Translations under genes and position numbers: made by a program | In this document: one piece after another, positions 7,083-25,351 of the stretch | Layout: each line of letters starts with the position of its first letter | Position numbering within the stretch: position 1 is the stretch's first letter | NCBI RefSeq assembly: GCF_014651115.1 | Contig: NZ_BMWG01000010.1 | Location: 1-45,146 of the forward strand | Source of the DNA: Streptomyces inusitatus | Lineage (GTDB): Bacteria > Actinomycetota > Actinomycetes > Streptomycetales > Streptomycetaceae | Direction: 5' to 3' | Length of the DNA: 45,146 bases | The notes under the pieces: generated by a model | Told to the model about the DNA's origin: nothing | Seen by the model: the letters and a program-made list of their open reading frames with translations, nothing else | Databases searched by the model: none

Positions 7083-8111
7083 ATGACCGGAACGACCGAC
7101 CGCGAACGCTCGCTGAGCCGCCGGGGACTGCTCTCCCTGGGCGCGGTGCTCGGCTCGACCGCGCTGCTCGCCGCCTGCGGGAAGGACGAGACCAAGGCGT
7201 CAGCGAAGCCCTCCGGCGGCGCGAACGCCAAAACGTTCCCGGTCACGGTGCGGGACAAGTTCGGCACCGTGGAGATCCCCGAGGAGCCGAAGCGGGTGCT
7301 CTCGCTGGGCCGCACCGACCACGACGTACTGCTGGCGCTGGGCATCGTCCCGGTCGGCGTCTGGCAGTTCATCCCGACGATGAAGCGCGGCGTGGGCGTC
7401 TGGGCGGAGAAGGCGCTGGGATCCCAGACGCCGGCCTTCCTCAAGCCCCCGTACGACTACGAGCGCGTGGCCTCGCTCACCCCCGACCTCATCGTCAACG
7501 TCCAGTCCGGCGGCGACGCGACCGAGTACAAGACCCTCACCGACATCACCCGCACGGTGGGGCTGCCCGCGGGGGCCACGCCCAACGCCGTGCCGTGGCG
7601 GGAGTCCACCAAGACCATAGCCGCCGCCGTGGGGCGTACCGCGCGGGGCGACCGGCTCATCGCGGACACCGAGGCGCTGCTTCGGAGCACCGCCGAGGCC
7701 AACCCCGCGTTCGCCGGGAAGACCGTCTCAATCCTGCTCGCCTTCGGCGGGAAGATCGGTGTCTACACCGCCGGGGACACCCGGATGCAGCTCGTCACCG
7801 CGCTGGGTCTCAAGCCCTCGGCCTACGTCGAGAGCCTGGGCGACGAGAAGTACTTCGTCGAACTGTCGGCGGAGAAGGCCGGCGACGCGGACGCCGACGT
7901 CGTCATCCTGCTGAGCCAGCAGCAGATGCCGCTGAAGCAGACCCTCGCCCAGTATCCGCAGATCGGCGCGATGAAGGCCGCCCGTGAGAACCGGCTGGTC
8001 TTCCCCTCCGACCCGTCGGTGGGCCTGGCCCTGTCCAGCGCGTCCGTGCTGAGCATCCCCTACGCGGTGAAGGGGCTCGAACCGCTCCTCGCGAAGGCCC
8101 TGAAGAAGTAG
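7083..8111 (+). CDS. Ferric-siderophore ABC transporter substrate-binding lipoprotein
   Basis: 342 aa, the usual size for a FepB/FhuD/CchF-type binding protein. The N-terminus has a twin-arginine motif (LSRRGLLSLG, RR at 13-14), a hydrophobic core and a lipobox LLAAC with the lipid-bearing cysteine at 32, so a TAT-exported lipoprotein is expected. The PBP fold shows in KRVLSLGRTDHDVLLALGIVPVGV, VASLTPDLIVN and YPQIGAMKAARENRLVF. It should capture the iron-loaded siderophore outside the membrane and hand it to the FecCD permeases encoded at 33509-35793, although it is 24 kb away. It is preceded by an iron box and divergent from the hydroxylase gene. Specificity is presumed to be for the locally made siderophore. 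Confidence 0.92.
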   Translation: MTGTTDRERSLSRRGLLSLGAVLGSTALLAACGKDETKASAKPSGGANAKTFPVTVRDKFGTVEIPEEPKRVLSLGRTDHDVLLALGIVPVGVWQFIPTMKRGVGVWAEKALGSQTPAFLKPPYDYERVASLTPDLIVNVQSGGDATEYKTLTDITRTVGLPAGATPNAVPWRESTKTIAAAVGRTARGDRLIADTEALLRSTAEANPAFAGKTVSILLAFGGKIGVYTAGDTRMQLVTALGLKPSAYVESLGDEKYFVELSAEKAGDADADVVILLSQQQMPLKQTLAQYPQIGAMKAARENRLVFPSDPSVGLALSSASVLSIPYAVKGLEPLLAKALKK

Positions 8112-8117
8112 CCCTCG

Positions 8118-8160
8118 CCGGAGCGCCCCGCCCGGAAGCCGGCCGGGCGGGGCGCTCCGG
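8118..8160. terminator. Bidirectional terminator between the binding-protein gene and the NRPS operon end
   Basis: A perfect 18-bp stem (CCGGAGCGCCCCGCCCGG and its complement at 8143-8160) with a 7-nt loop lies in the 64-bp gap between two convergent genes, 6 bp past the lipoprotein stop and 15 bp past the NRPS stop. Confidence 0.85.
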
Positions 8161-8175
8161 GGCGCTCCGGCGGGC

Positions 8176-15755
<7,580 letters not shown>

Positions 15756-15759
<4 letters not shown>

Positions 15760-18700
15760 GACGGCATCCTGTCGGTGTCGGGGTCCTCGAACTCTGCTTC
15801 CAGGGCGTCGATGTCGTCCTGGGAGAGGTCGATCAGGGACAGGTCCGAGGGGGTGCGGCCGCCCGCGCCCGGCAGGTCGGCGGTGTCGGCGAGGGCTTCG
15901 AGGACGGTGAACCAGGCGGTGGCGAGGGCGCGGGCCTGCTCCTCGGTGAGCAGGCTGGGGGCCCAGGTCCAGCGGGCGGTGAGGCGCGGTCCCGCCGGGG
16001 TGTCCCAGGTGGCGGCGTTGACCTCGACGGCGTGGCCGAGCGGCATGGCCGGGTCCGCGCCGCCGCCCACCGGTCCCCCGGCGGTGTCGCCCTCCTCGGG
16101 CGCGGCGAACCGGCCGAGGTAGTTGAAGCCCAGCAGCGGTTCGGGGAGGGCGGCGAGTGCCGGTGCGGTCTCGGGGTTGAGACGGCGGAGCAGGCCGTGT
16201 CCGAGTCCGTCGCCGGGGATGGCGCGCAGTTGCTCCTTGACGTCCTTGACCGCGCGTCCCAGGGCGGCGGGGTCGTCGAGGATCTGCTGGGGGGTGAGGG
16301 GTTCGGTGGTGAGCCGTACGGGGTGCACGGCGGTGAACCAGCCGACGGTGCGGGAGAGGTCCGTGCCGGGGAAGAGGTGTTCGTGGCGGCCGTGGCTCTC
16401 GACGTCGACGACGGCGGGCCGGCCGCCCTGGGGCCATTGGGCGAGGGCGAGCGCGAGCGCGGCGAGGAGGATGTCCTGGACGCCCGCGTGGAAGAGGGCG
16501 GGGACGCGGCCGAGCAGGGGTTCGGTGCGGTGGGCGGGCAGCTGGAGTTCGAGGCGTCCGGCGGTGCCCTGGGTGTCGTGCGCGGGGTCGGGGCGGCGGC
16601 CCCGGAGCAGCGGTCCGGGGTCGGTGAGGATGTCGGTCCACAGCGGGAGTTCGGCGGTGCGCCGGGGGTGGCGGGCCTCTTCGCCGAGGAGCTGGGCCCA
16701 GCGGCGCGGCGAGGTGGTCACGGCGGGCAGTTCCGGCGCGGCGCCCCGGGCGGCGGCTTCGAGGGCGGCGGTGAGGTCGGGGAGCAGGATCCGCCAGGAG
16801 ACGCCGTCGACGGCGAGGTGGTGCAGGACGAGCAGGAGGAGTCCGGGGCGGCCCGGGCCCGCGTCGAGCCAGTCGGCGGCGAGGATGTGCCCGGTGCCGG
16901 GGGCGAGGCGGGCGCGGGCCGCCCCGGCGCGGTCGCGGGCGCTCTCGTACAGCTGTCGTGGGCTCTGTCCGGCGCACTCCACCCGGTGGGTCAGGGGTGC
17001 GGCGGGCACGGTGGCGGCGGGCCGGACCCGCAGGGTCCAGGGGCCTTCGGCGCCTTCGGGGTGTTCTACGGTCAGGCGCAGCGCGTCGTGGTGGTCGATG
17101 AGGGCCTGGAGGGCGGTGGTGAGCTGCTCCTCGGTGGTGCCGGGCGGGACGGGGAGGGTGGCGGACTGGGAGAGTCCGTCGGTGGGGCCCTGGACGCTCC
17201 GGAGCCAGGCGGTGATGGGGGTGGGGCCGATCTCCCCGGTGCCCTCGTCCTCGGCGGGGGCCTCGGCCGGGCGGGCTGTCTGTTCGGCGGCACGGGCCAG
17301 GGCGGCCGGTGTGCGGTGGGTGAAGACGTCGCGGGGGGTGAGGGGGAGACCGGCGGCGCGGGCCCGGGAGACCAGGCCGATGGCGAGGATGCTGTCGCCG
17401 CCGAGTTCGAAGAAGGAGTCGTCGGGGCCGGCCCGGTCCAGCCGCAGGAGCTGGGCGAAAAGTTCGCACAGGGTGGTCTCGGCGGGTCCGGCGGGCGGGC
17501 GGGCCCCGGCGGTGCCCGCGGTGTCGGGGGCGGGCAGGGCCCGGTGGTCGACCTTGCCGTGGGGGGTGAGCGGGAGAGCGGGCAGGACGGTGAAGGAGGC
17601 GGGCACCATGTGCGGGGGCAGCCGGTCGGCGGTGTGGGCGCGCAGTTCGGCGGCGGTGGGCGGCGGGGTTGTGGCGGTGGCCGCGTAGGCGAGGAGACGG
17701 GTGCCGCCGGGGCCGTCGGAGCGGGCGAGCACCACACAGCGGGAGACCCCGGGGTGAGCGGCGACGGCGGCCTCGACCTCGCCGGGTTCGATCCGGAAGC
17801 CCCGGATCTTGACCTGGTCGTCGGCGCGGCCCGCGAATTCCAGGGTGCCGTCGGCGGCGCGCCGGGCGAGGTCGCCGGTGCGGTAGAGGCGTTCGCCGGG
17901 GGTGAAGGGGCTGGCGACGAAGCGGGCGGCGGTCAGCGCGGGCAGTCCCAGATAGCCGCGGGCGAGCTGGGGGCCGCCGATGTACAGCTCGCCGATGACG
18001 CCGGGCGGGGCGAGGTCCAGTTCGGGGGTGAGGAGATGGATCGTCAGCCCCGGCAGGGCGTGTCCGATGGGGCTGGTGGCGGTGGCGGTCATGGCGGGGG
18101 TCAGCGGCTGCTGGGTGGCGTGCACGGTGGTCTCGGTGATGCCGTACATGTTGATCAGACGGGGGCCGCCGGCCGGGTGGTCGGCGTACCAGTCGGCGAG
18201 GCGGGGCGGTTGCAGGGCCTCGCCGCCGAAGACGACGGCGCGCAGGGTGGCGGTGGGGGCGCCGCGTTCGCGTACGGCGGCGGCGAGCTGGTGGAAGGCG
18301 GACGGCGTCTGGTTGAGGACGGTGACCCGCTGCTCGTCGAGGAGGGCGAGGAACTCCTCGGGAGAGCGGCTGGTCGCGGTGGGGACGACCACGAGCCGCC
18401 CGCCGTGCAGCAGCGGGCCCCAGATCTCCCAGACGGAGAAGTCGAAGGCGTACGAGTGGAAGAGGGTCCAGACGTCGTCGGGGCCGGGCTCGATCAGGGC
18501 GGCGGTGGCGGCGAAGAGCCGGACGACGTTGCGGTGCGGGATCAGGACGCCCTTGGGGGTGCCGGTGGACCCGGAGGTGTAGATGGCGTAGGCCGGATGG
18601 TCCGGGTGGAGGGGGGTACGGCGGTCGGCGTCGGCCGGGTCCGTGTCCGGCCGCCGGGCGAGGTCGGCGAGGGTCGCCGGGTCGTCCAGCCGGAGCGCGG

Positions 18701-20471
18701 GCAGGGCGCTCCCGGCGGCGAGGGTGTCGAGGGTCGCGGCGGCGGGGGTGTCGCGGACCGTGAGCAGGGCGGCGGGGCGCGCGTCGGTGAGCAGCAGCCG
18801 GATGCGGTCGCCGGGGTACTCGGGGTCGACGGGGAGATAGCCGGCTCCGGTCTTCAGGACCGCGAGCACGGCGACGACCAGCTCCGGGGAGCGGGGCAGG
18901 GCGAGGGCGACCAGCTTTTCGGGGCCCGCGCCGAGGGCGATCAGCCGGTGGGCCAGCCGGTTGGCCCGGGTGTTCAGCTCGCGGTACGTGAGGCGGTCCC
19001 CGCCGTGGACGACGGCGACCCGGTCGGGGGTGCGGGCGGCCTGCTCCTCGAAGAGCGCGGGCAGGGTCGCGCCGGAGGCCGGTACCGAAGCGGCGGCGGG
19101 GGCGGGGGCCAGCAGGGCGCGGCGTTCGCCGGGGGTGAGGACGTCGACCCGTGCGGTGCGGACCCCGGGGTCGTCGGCGATGGCCCTGAGTATCCGCTGG
19201 AAGCGGTCCAGGAGGGTGCGCGCCCCCGGCCCGTCGTAGACGTCGGGCCGGTGTTTGAGGGTGAGCCCCAGTCCGGTGGGGCCGGATCCGCCGGGGCCGG
19301 GCTCGACCATGAGGGTGAGCGGGTAGTGGGTGGCGATGGGCCGGGTGGTGGAGACGGCGGTGAGGCCCGCGCCGCGCTGGGCGGCGGTGATGGCGTCGGC
19401 GTCGAAGGGGAAGGACTCGAAGACGGTCAGGGTGTCGAAGAGTTCGCCCGCGCCGACCGTGCGCTGGAGCTCGGCGAGCCCGATGTGCTGGTGGTCGACG
19501 AGGGCGGCCTGCTCGGCCTGGACGCGGGTGAGCAGCTGGGAGACGGTCTCGGCGGGGTCGATTCGTACGCGTACCGGCAGGGTGTTGATGAGCAGTCCGA
19601 CGATGGACTCGACGCCGGGGAGCAGCGGGGAGCGGCCGGAGACGGTGGCGCCGAAGAGCACGTCGCGGCGGCCGGTCAGCCGGTTGAGGAGGAGGCCCCA
19701 GCCGGTCTGGACCACGGTGTTGAGGGTGATGCCGTGGCTCCGGGCGAGCGCGGTGAGCCGGTCGGTGAGTTCGCCGGACAGCCGTGCGGTGACCTGTCCG
19801 GGCAGTCGGGGGCTCTCGGCGAGGTCGCCGGGGGCGACCAGGGTGGGTTCCTCGACTCCGTCGAGCGCGGTGCGCCAGGCGGTGAGGGCCGCTTCGCGGT
19901 CCTGTCGGGCGAGCCAGGCCAGGAAGTCGCGGTGGGGCCGGGCGGCGGGCAGGCCGGAGGGGTCGCCGTCGGCCGCGTAGAGGGCGAAGAGGTCGCGCAT
20001 CAGCAGCGGGGTGGACCAGCCGTCGAGCGCGATGTGGTGGTTGGTCATCACCAGCCGGTGGTGTTCCGGTCCGGTGGTGATGGTCAGGAAGCGGATCAGC
20101 GGCGGCTGTTCCAGGTCGAAGCGGCGGATCCGGTCGGCCTCGACCAGCCGGGTCAGCTCGGCGGCGCGGGCGGTCTCGTCCAGATGGGTCAGATCGGTGT
20201 GGAGCCAGGGGACGGTGACCTCGCGGAGCACCACTTGCACCGGGGAGGAGCCGGTGTCGCGGACGAAGCCGGAGCGGAGCGTGGGGTGCCGGCGGACCAG
20301 CGCCTCGGCGGCGCGGCGCAGCCGGCCGGGGTCGAGCGGTCCGGTCAGGTCGACGAGGAGCTGGGCGGTGTAGACGTCGATGCCGGTCTCGTCGTAGACG
20401 GAGTGGAAGAGCAGCCCCTCCTGGAGCGGGCTCAGGGGAAGGACGTCCTCGATCGGGGATCGGGTGCTCAT
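15756..20471 (-). CDS. NRPS C-A(Thr)-PCP-E
   Basis: 1571 aa, one module. C domain from residue 1 (IEDVLPLSPLQEGLLFH opening, HHIALDGWS at 145-153), of the kind that accepts a D-configured donor, consistent with the E domain ending the protein before it. A domain about 455-960 with YTSGSTGTPKG and code letters DFWNVGMVHK, the standard Thr code. PCP with FFELGGDSILA. E domain about 1075-1530 with HHLAVDGVSWRIL, TVGWFTAVHPV and GFNYLGRF. Predicted to add L-Thr and epimerize it to D-allo-Thr. It overlaps both neighbours by ATGA (start at 20471, stop at 15756), so translation is probably coupled and subunits made in equal amounts. The C-terminal tail (SDLSLIDLSQDDIDALEAEFED) probably docks to the next NRPS. 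Confidence 0.94.
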
Positions 20472-23400
20472 GCGGTGCGCCACCTCGATTCCAGGGCGTC
20501 GAGCTGACTCTGGTCCAGGGAGACCAGGGAGAGGTCGGAGGGGGTGCGGCCGCCCGCGTCGGGCCGCCGCGCGTGGGTGGTGAGGGCGGTGAGGGCGCGC
20601 CGCCACCAGTCGGCCAGGGCGGTGGTCTCCCCGGCGGTGAGGACACCGGTGGGGAAGGTCCAGTGGGCGGTGAGCCTCGGGCCCTCGGGGCCGTCCTCGG
20701 TGAGGGCGTTGACGACGACGGCGACGGGGGCGGGCATGCCGGGGTCGGAGGCGGCGGTGAGGCCGCCCGCGCCCAGGGTCCAGTCCTGGCCCTTCTCGCG
20801 GGCCGAGGTGTCGAAGCGGCCGAGGTAGTTGAAGCCGATCTGGGGTTCGGGGTGGGCGGCGAGAGTCTCGGCCGCGGCGTCGTTGAGGTGGCGCAGCAGT
20901 CCGTATCCGAGGCCCCGGTCGGGGAGTGAGCGCAGGTGTTCCTTGATGCGTTTGACGGCGGTCCCGGCGGCGGGTCCGCCGTCGAGCGCTTCGTCGAGGT
21001 CGAGCCCGGCGGTGTCCAGCCGGACCGGGTACTGGCTGGTGAACCAGCCGACGGTACGGGTGAGGTCGGCCCCGGGGACGACGCTCTGCTCGCGGCCGTG
21101 TCCCTCCAGGGTGACGACAGTGGTGGGCTCGTCGACGCCCCTCTCGCGCCGCCAGGCGGCGACGGCGAGGCCGAGCGCGGTGAGCAGGATGTCCTCGACG
21201 CCCGCGAAGTAGGCGGCGGGCACGGTGGTCAGCAGCGCGCCGGTGGTCTCGGGGGGCACGGTGACGGTGACGGTGTCCACGGTGGACCACAGGTCGCGGG
21301 CCGGGTCGGGCCTGCGGGCGCCGAGCACCGGGTCGGGGCCGTCCAGTACGGCCCGCCAGGTCTCCAGCCGGGCGGTGCGGTCGGGGTGGTTCGCCGCTTC
21401 GGCGAGTCCGTCGGTCCACTGGCGCAGGGTGGTGCGTACCTCCGGCAGCCGGGGCCGCTCGCCCGCGCGGACGGCGCGCCAGGCGGTGGCGAGGTCTTCG
21501 GTGATGATCCGCCAGGAGACGCCGTCGACGGCGAGATGGTGGACGAGGAGGCGGAGCTGTCCGCCGGCCGGGCCGCCGTCGAGCCAGAGGGCCTGGACCA
21601 TGGTTCCCGCGCCGGGGTCGAGGCGGCCGAGTGCGGCGGTGTGCTCCCGGTCGGTGAGCGCGGTGCGCTCGGCGTCGGTGAGGCCCTCGGTGGCGACACG
21701 GCGCAGCAGGGGCTCCGCGGGTACGGAGCCGGGGGCCGGGGCGGTGAGGAGCGGGCCGGGTTCGAGGCGGGAGCGCAGGGCTCCGTGGTGGTCGAGCAGG
21801 GCTTGGAGTACGGCGGTCAGCTCGTTTGCCGTGAGGTCGCCGGGTACGTCGAGCAGTGCGGACATGTGGTGGCGGGGCAGCAGTCCGCCGGGGCGGGCGG
21901 CGAAGGCGCGCATGACGGGGGTGGGCCGGGCGGTGCCCGTGCCGTCGTCCGCCGGTGCGGCGGCGGGCTCTTCCGTACCGCCGGGCCCGTCGGCGTCGGT
22001 TGCGGCGACCGCGGCGGCCAGGGCGGCGGGGGTGCGGTGGGCGAAGACGTCGCCGGGCGAGAGGGCGAGGCCTGCCGCGCGGGCGCGGCTGACCAGGGAG
22101 ATGCTGACGATGCTGTCGCCGCCGAGTTCGAAGAACGAGTCGTCGACGCCGACGTTCTCGACGCCGAGGAGTTCGGCGAAGAGGGCGCACAGGGTGCGTT
22201 CGGCCTCGGTGCCCGGTTCGCGGACGGGTGCGGCGCTGGTGAAGTCGGGTACGGGCAGGGCGCGGCGGTCGGTCTTGCCCGAGGGGGAGAGCGGGAGCGC
22301 GTCGAGCAGCACGGTGGCGGCGGGGACGGAGTGTTCGGGGAGCCGGGCGGCGAGATGGTCGCGGAGTGCGGCGACGTCGAGGGAGCCGGGCGTGTCCGGG
22401 ACGGCGTAGGCGGCGAGATAGGCCCCGCCGGGGCCGTCGTGGTGGGCGGCGACGGCGGCCCGGGCGACGCCGGGGAAGGCGGCGACGGCGGCCTCGACCT
22501 CGCCGAGTTCGACGCGGAAGCCCCGGATCTTGACCTGGTCGTCGGTGCGGCCGACGAAGTCCAGGGTGCCGTCGGGACGGCGGCGTACCAGGTCGCCGGT
22601 GCGGTAGAGCCGGGCGGCGGGTTCGCCGAAGGGGTCGGCGACGAAGCGGGCGGCGGTGAGGGCGGGGCGGCCGAGATAGCCGCGGGCGAGCTGGCGTCCG
22701 CCGACGTACAGCTCGCCGATGACGCCGTCGGGGACCGGGCGCAGGGCGGTGTCGAGGACATGGGCGGAGGTGTGGGGCACCGGGCGGCCGACGGGGACCG
22801 GTCCTGGCGGGGTGTCGTGGGCGGTGCCGAGGCTGTGGATGAGGCAGCCGACGGTGGTCTCGGTCGGTCCGTACTCGTTGATGACCTCGACGGTTCCGTC
22901 GGCCGGGGGACGCCAGCCGGCGAGGGCCTCGCCGCGCAGCGCCTCGCCCGCGATGACGAGGGTGCGCTCCCCCGTCTCGGAGAAGCGGACGGCGGGGAGC
23001 AGCGGGAGATGGCTGGGGGTGATCTTGATGAAGCTGGCCCGGCCGGCGGCGGCGGTCAGGCCGTCGAGGGTGTCCTCGCAGAGTTCGAGGACGCCGCCCT
23101 GGAGCAGTGGCCCGTACATCGGGGTCACCGAGAAGTCGAAGGAGACGGAGGAGTGCATCAGGGTGTGTCCGGCCAGTCCGGTGAACATGCGTCCGGCCCA
23201 GTCGAGATGGGCGGCGAGCGCGCGGTGGGCGACGACGACGCCCTTGGGGGTGCCGGTGGATCCGGAGGTGTAGATGACGTACGCCGGGTGGTCCGGGTCG
23301 AGGGGGGCGGTCCGCTCGGCGTCGGTGAGGTCGTCGTCGCGGTGTCCGGCGAGGAGGGCGACGGTCTCCGGGGCGTCCAGCGGCAGCCGGTCGGGGCCCG

Positions 23401-25243
23401 CGTCGCGGGGCAGCCAGGAGTCGGCGGGGACCGTGGTGATCAGCAGCGCGGGCGCGGGGTCGGTGAGCATGAAGCGGACCCGGTCCGGCGGATAGCCGGG
23501 GTCGACGGGCACATAGGCCGCGCCCGCCTTGAGGACGGCCAGCGCGGCGACGACGGTGTCGTGCGAGCGGGGGACGGCGAGCGCCACCAGGTCCTCCGGG
23601 CCGATGCCCAGGCCGGTGAGGTGCCGGGCGAGCCGGTTGGCGCGGGCGTTCAGCTCGGCGTAGCCGAGTGCGCCGGCCGGGGAGAGCAGGGCGGTGGCGT
23701 CCGGGGTGCGCCGCACCTGGGCCTGGAAGAGTTCCGGCAGCAGCGCGTCGGGCAGTTCGGGGGTGGGGCCGGCCGCCGCCGCGGCGATCTTGGCGTGTTC
23801 CCGGGGGGTGAGCAGTTCCAGGGCGCTGATGGGGGTGTCGGGGCTCTCCAGCGCGGCGTTGAGCAGGGTGTCGAGGTGGTGGAGGAGTCCGCGCGCCATG
23901 GCGGCGGCCCCGTCGTCGGCCCAGTGGTTGGCCTCGACGCCCACCTCGTCGCCGAGGAGTTCGGCGGCGAGGGTCAGATCGAAGCGGGCGCTGCCGTTGT
24001 AGAGATGGTGGCGGGCAGCGGTGAGCCCGGCGGCGGTGAAGGGGTCGAGCACGGTGCTGCGGAGGGAGAGGACCAGGTTGAACAGGCCCTGTTCGCCCCG
24101 GCGGCGCTGGGGGTCGACTTCCCTGGTGATGTGTTCGAGTTCGATGTCCTGGTTCTCGTACGCGGCGACGCAGCGGGCGCGGGCCTTGGCGACGAGGTGC
24201 GTGAAGGTGTCGCCGGGCCGGACGTCGGCGCGCAGGGCGAGGGTGTTGCCGAGGTAGCCGACGACTTCCTCGGCGCGGGGGAAGTCGCGGTTGACGACGG
24301 GCGCGCCGATGAGGAAGTCCTGTGCCCCGGTGTAGCGGTGGACGAGGGCGTTGACCGCGGCGAGGAGCACCATGAAGGGGGACGCGCCCTCGGCGCGGGC
24401 GAACTCGCGCAGCCGGCGGCCGGTGCCCGGCCGGAGCCGGTGGGCCTGGTCGTCGCCGGGGCGTCCGGTGCCGCCGCTGCCGCCGCTGAGGCGGGGCAGG
24501 TCGATGGGGGCGGGCGGGGCGGCGAGGGTCTCGCGCCAGTGGGCCAGGCCCTCGGGCCGGGGTTCGGCGGGCCGGTCGGGGGCGGCGGCCTCGGCGAACT
24601 GGAGGGCGGGGCCGCGCACCGGCTCCGCGCCCGTGAGGAGGCCGGTGTAGTTCTCCATCAGTTCGCCGAAGAAGACGGCGGAGGTGCTGTCGTCCCAGGC
24701 GATGTGGTGGGCGACCAGGACCAGGACGCTGGTGTGTTCGCCGGTGCGGATGAGCCGCAGCAGCAGCGGGGGGCGGCCGCTCAGGTCGAAGACGTGCTCG
24801 GCGGCGGCGCGGGCGGAGTGCCGGGCTCGCTCGGCGGCCTCGGGTTCGGCGTACTCGCGCAGGTCCACGATGTCGAAGGGGACGGCGAGTTCGGCGTGGA
24901 CCCGCTGGACGGGGGTGCTGTCGGGGCCCGTGTGGTAGGTGGTGCGCAGGATGTCGTGCCGGCGGGTGAGCCGGACGAGGGCCTCGCCGAGGACGGGTCC
25001 TTCCAGCGGTCCCTGGAGGTCCAGGGCGATCAGGACGTTGTAGGCGGTGCTCTCGGGGTGCAGCTGCTGGATCGACCACATGCGGCGCTGGCCGGGTGAG
25101 AGGGGCAGGTCCCCCTGGGGCGCCGCGGGGGCGGGCTGCGGGGTGGGGTCCGCGGTGAGGTTCTCGCGGGCCTTGGCCAGGCGCAGCAGTTCGCGCCGGC
25201 GCTCGGCCGCGCCTGGTTCCGTCCGGGCACCGTCAGTTGTCAC
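20468..25243 (-). CDS. NRPS C-A(Asn-like)-PCP-E
   Basis: 1591 aa. N-terminal helical stretch (about 10-45), then C domain (about 45-490) whose active-site motif is HHIAWDD (179-185), with Asp in place of the usual final Gly. A domain about 500-1000 with YTSGSTGTPKG; code residues D703, F704, T707, K740, V763, A765, E790, V798, G799, K990 read DFTKVAEVGK, nearest to known Asn codes (DLTKxGEVGK) rather than Asp (DLTKVGHIGK). PCP with FFELGGDSIVS (Ser1044). E domain with HHLAVDGVSWRII and TVGWFTSQYPV. It should accept the salicyl-azoline from the Cy protein, add Asn or a hydroxylated Asn, and epimerize it. GTG start at 25243 with GGAAGG upstream, 108 bp after the ligase gene, the only non-overlapping junction between salicylate synthase and the reductase NRPS. 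Confidence 0.93.
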   Translation of the reverse strand: MTTDGARTEPGAAERRRELLRLAKARENLTADPTPQPAPAAPQGDLPLSPGQRRMWSIQQLHPESTAYNVLIALDLQGPLEGPVLGEALVRLTRRHDILRTTYHTGPDSTPVQRVHAELAVPFDIVDLREYAEPEAAERARHSARAAAEHVFDLSGRPPLLLRLIRTGEHTSVLVLVAHHIAWDDSTSAVFFGELMENYTGLLTGAEPVRGPALQFAEAAAPDRPAEPRPEGLAHWRETLAAPPAPIDLPRLSGGSGGTGRPGDDQAHRLRPGTGRRLREFARAEGASPFMVLLAAVNALVHRYTGAQDFLIGAPVVNRDFPRAEEVVGYLGNTLALRADVRPGDTFTHLVAKARARCVAAYENQDIELEHITREVDPQRRRGEQGLFNLVLSLRSTVLDPFTAAGLTAARHHLYNGSARFDLTLAAELLGDEVGVEANHWADDGAAAMARGLLHHLDTLLNAALESPDTPISALELLTPREHAKIAAAAAGPTPELPDALLPELFQAQVRRTPDATALLSPAGALGYAELNARANRLARHLTGLGIGPEDLVALAVPRSHDTVVAALAVLKAGAAYVPVDPGYPPDRVRFMLTDPAPALLITTVPADSWLPRDAGPDRLPLDAPETVALLAGHRDDDLTDAERTAPLDPDHPAYVIYTSGSTGTPKGVVVAHRALAAHLDWAGRMFTGLAGHTLMHSSVSFDFSVTPMYGPLLQGGVLELCEDTLDGLTAAAGRASFIKITPSHLPLLPAVRFSETGERTLVIAGEALRGEALAGWRPPADGTVEVINEYGPTETTVGCLIHSLGTAHDTPPGPVPVGRPVPHTSAHVLDTALRPVPDGVIGELYVGGRQLARGYLGRPALTAARFVADPFGEPAARLYRTGDLVRRRPDGTLDFVGRTDDQVKIRGFRVELGEVEAAVAAFPGVARAAVAAHHDGPGGAYLAAYAVPDTPGSLDVAALRDHLAARLPEHSVPAATVLLDALPLSPSGKTDRRALPVPDFTSAAPVREPGTEAERTLCALFAELLGVENVGVDDSFFELGGDSIVSISLVSRARAAGLALSPGDVFAHRTPAALAAAVAATDADGPGGTEEPAAAPADDGTGTARPTPVMRAFAARPGGLLPRHHMSALLDVPGDLTANELTAVLQALLDHHGALRSRLEPGPLLTAPAPGSVPAEPLLRRVATEGLTDAERTALTDREHTAALGRLDPGAGTMVQALWLDGGPAGGQLRLLVHHLAVDGVSWRIITEDLATAWRAVRAGERPRLPEVRTTLRQWTDGLAEAANHPDRTARLETWRAVLDGPDPVLGARRPDPARDLWSTVDTVTVTVPPETTGALLTTVPAAYFAGVEDILLTALGLAVAAWRRERGVDEPTTVVTLEGHGREQSVVPGADLTRTVGWFTSQYPVRLDTAGLDLDEALDGGPAAGTAVKRIKEHLRSLPDRGLGYGLLRHLNDAAAETLAAHPEPQIGFNYLGRFDTSAREKGQDWTLGAGGLTAASDPGMPAPVAVVVNALTEDGPEGPRLTAHWTFPTGVLTAGETTALADWWRRALTALTTHARRPDAGGRTPSDLSLVSLDQSQLDALESRWRTA

Positions 25244-25351
25244 GGGGGTTCGCCTTCCATGGGCACGGGTCTGGCTGTCAGCGGGTCCGGCGTGGTGAGT
25301 CGGCGTACGTGTCTGCGTACGAGTCGGCGCGGGGTGCGGGGTGCGCGCGTG

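Noticed and set aside
16032..25099. Long plus-strand ORFs (about 1390-1490 codons) opposite the NRPS genes
   Set aside because: Gly/Val/Glu-rich shadows caused by the GC-biased third codon position; no domains, and the opposite strand has complete NRPS motifs.
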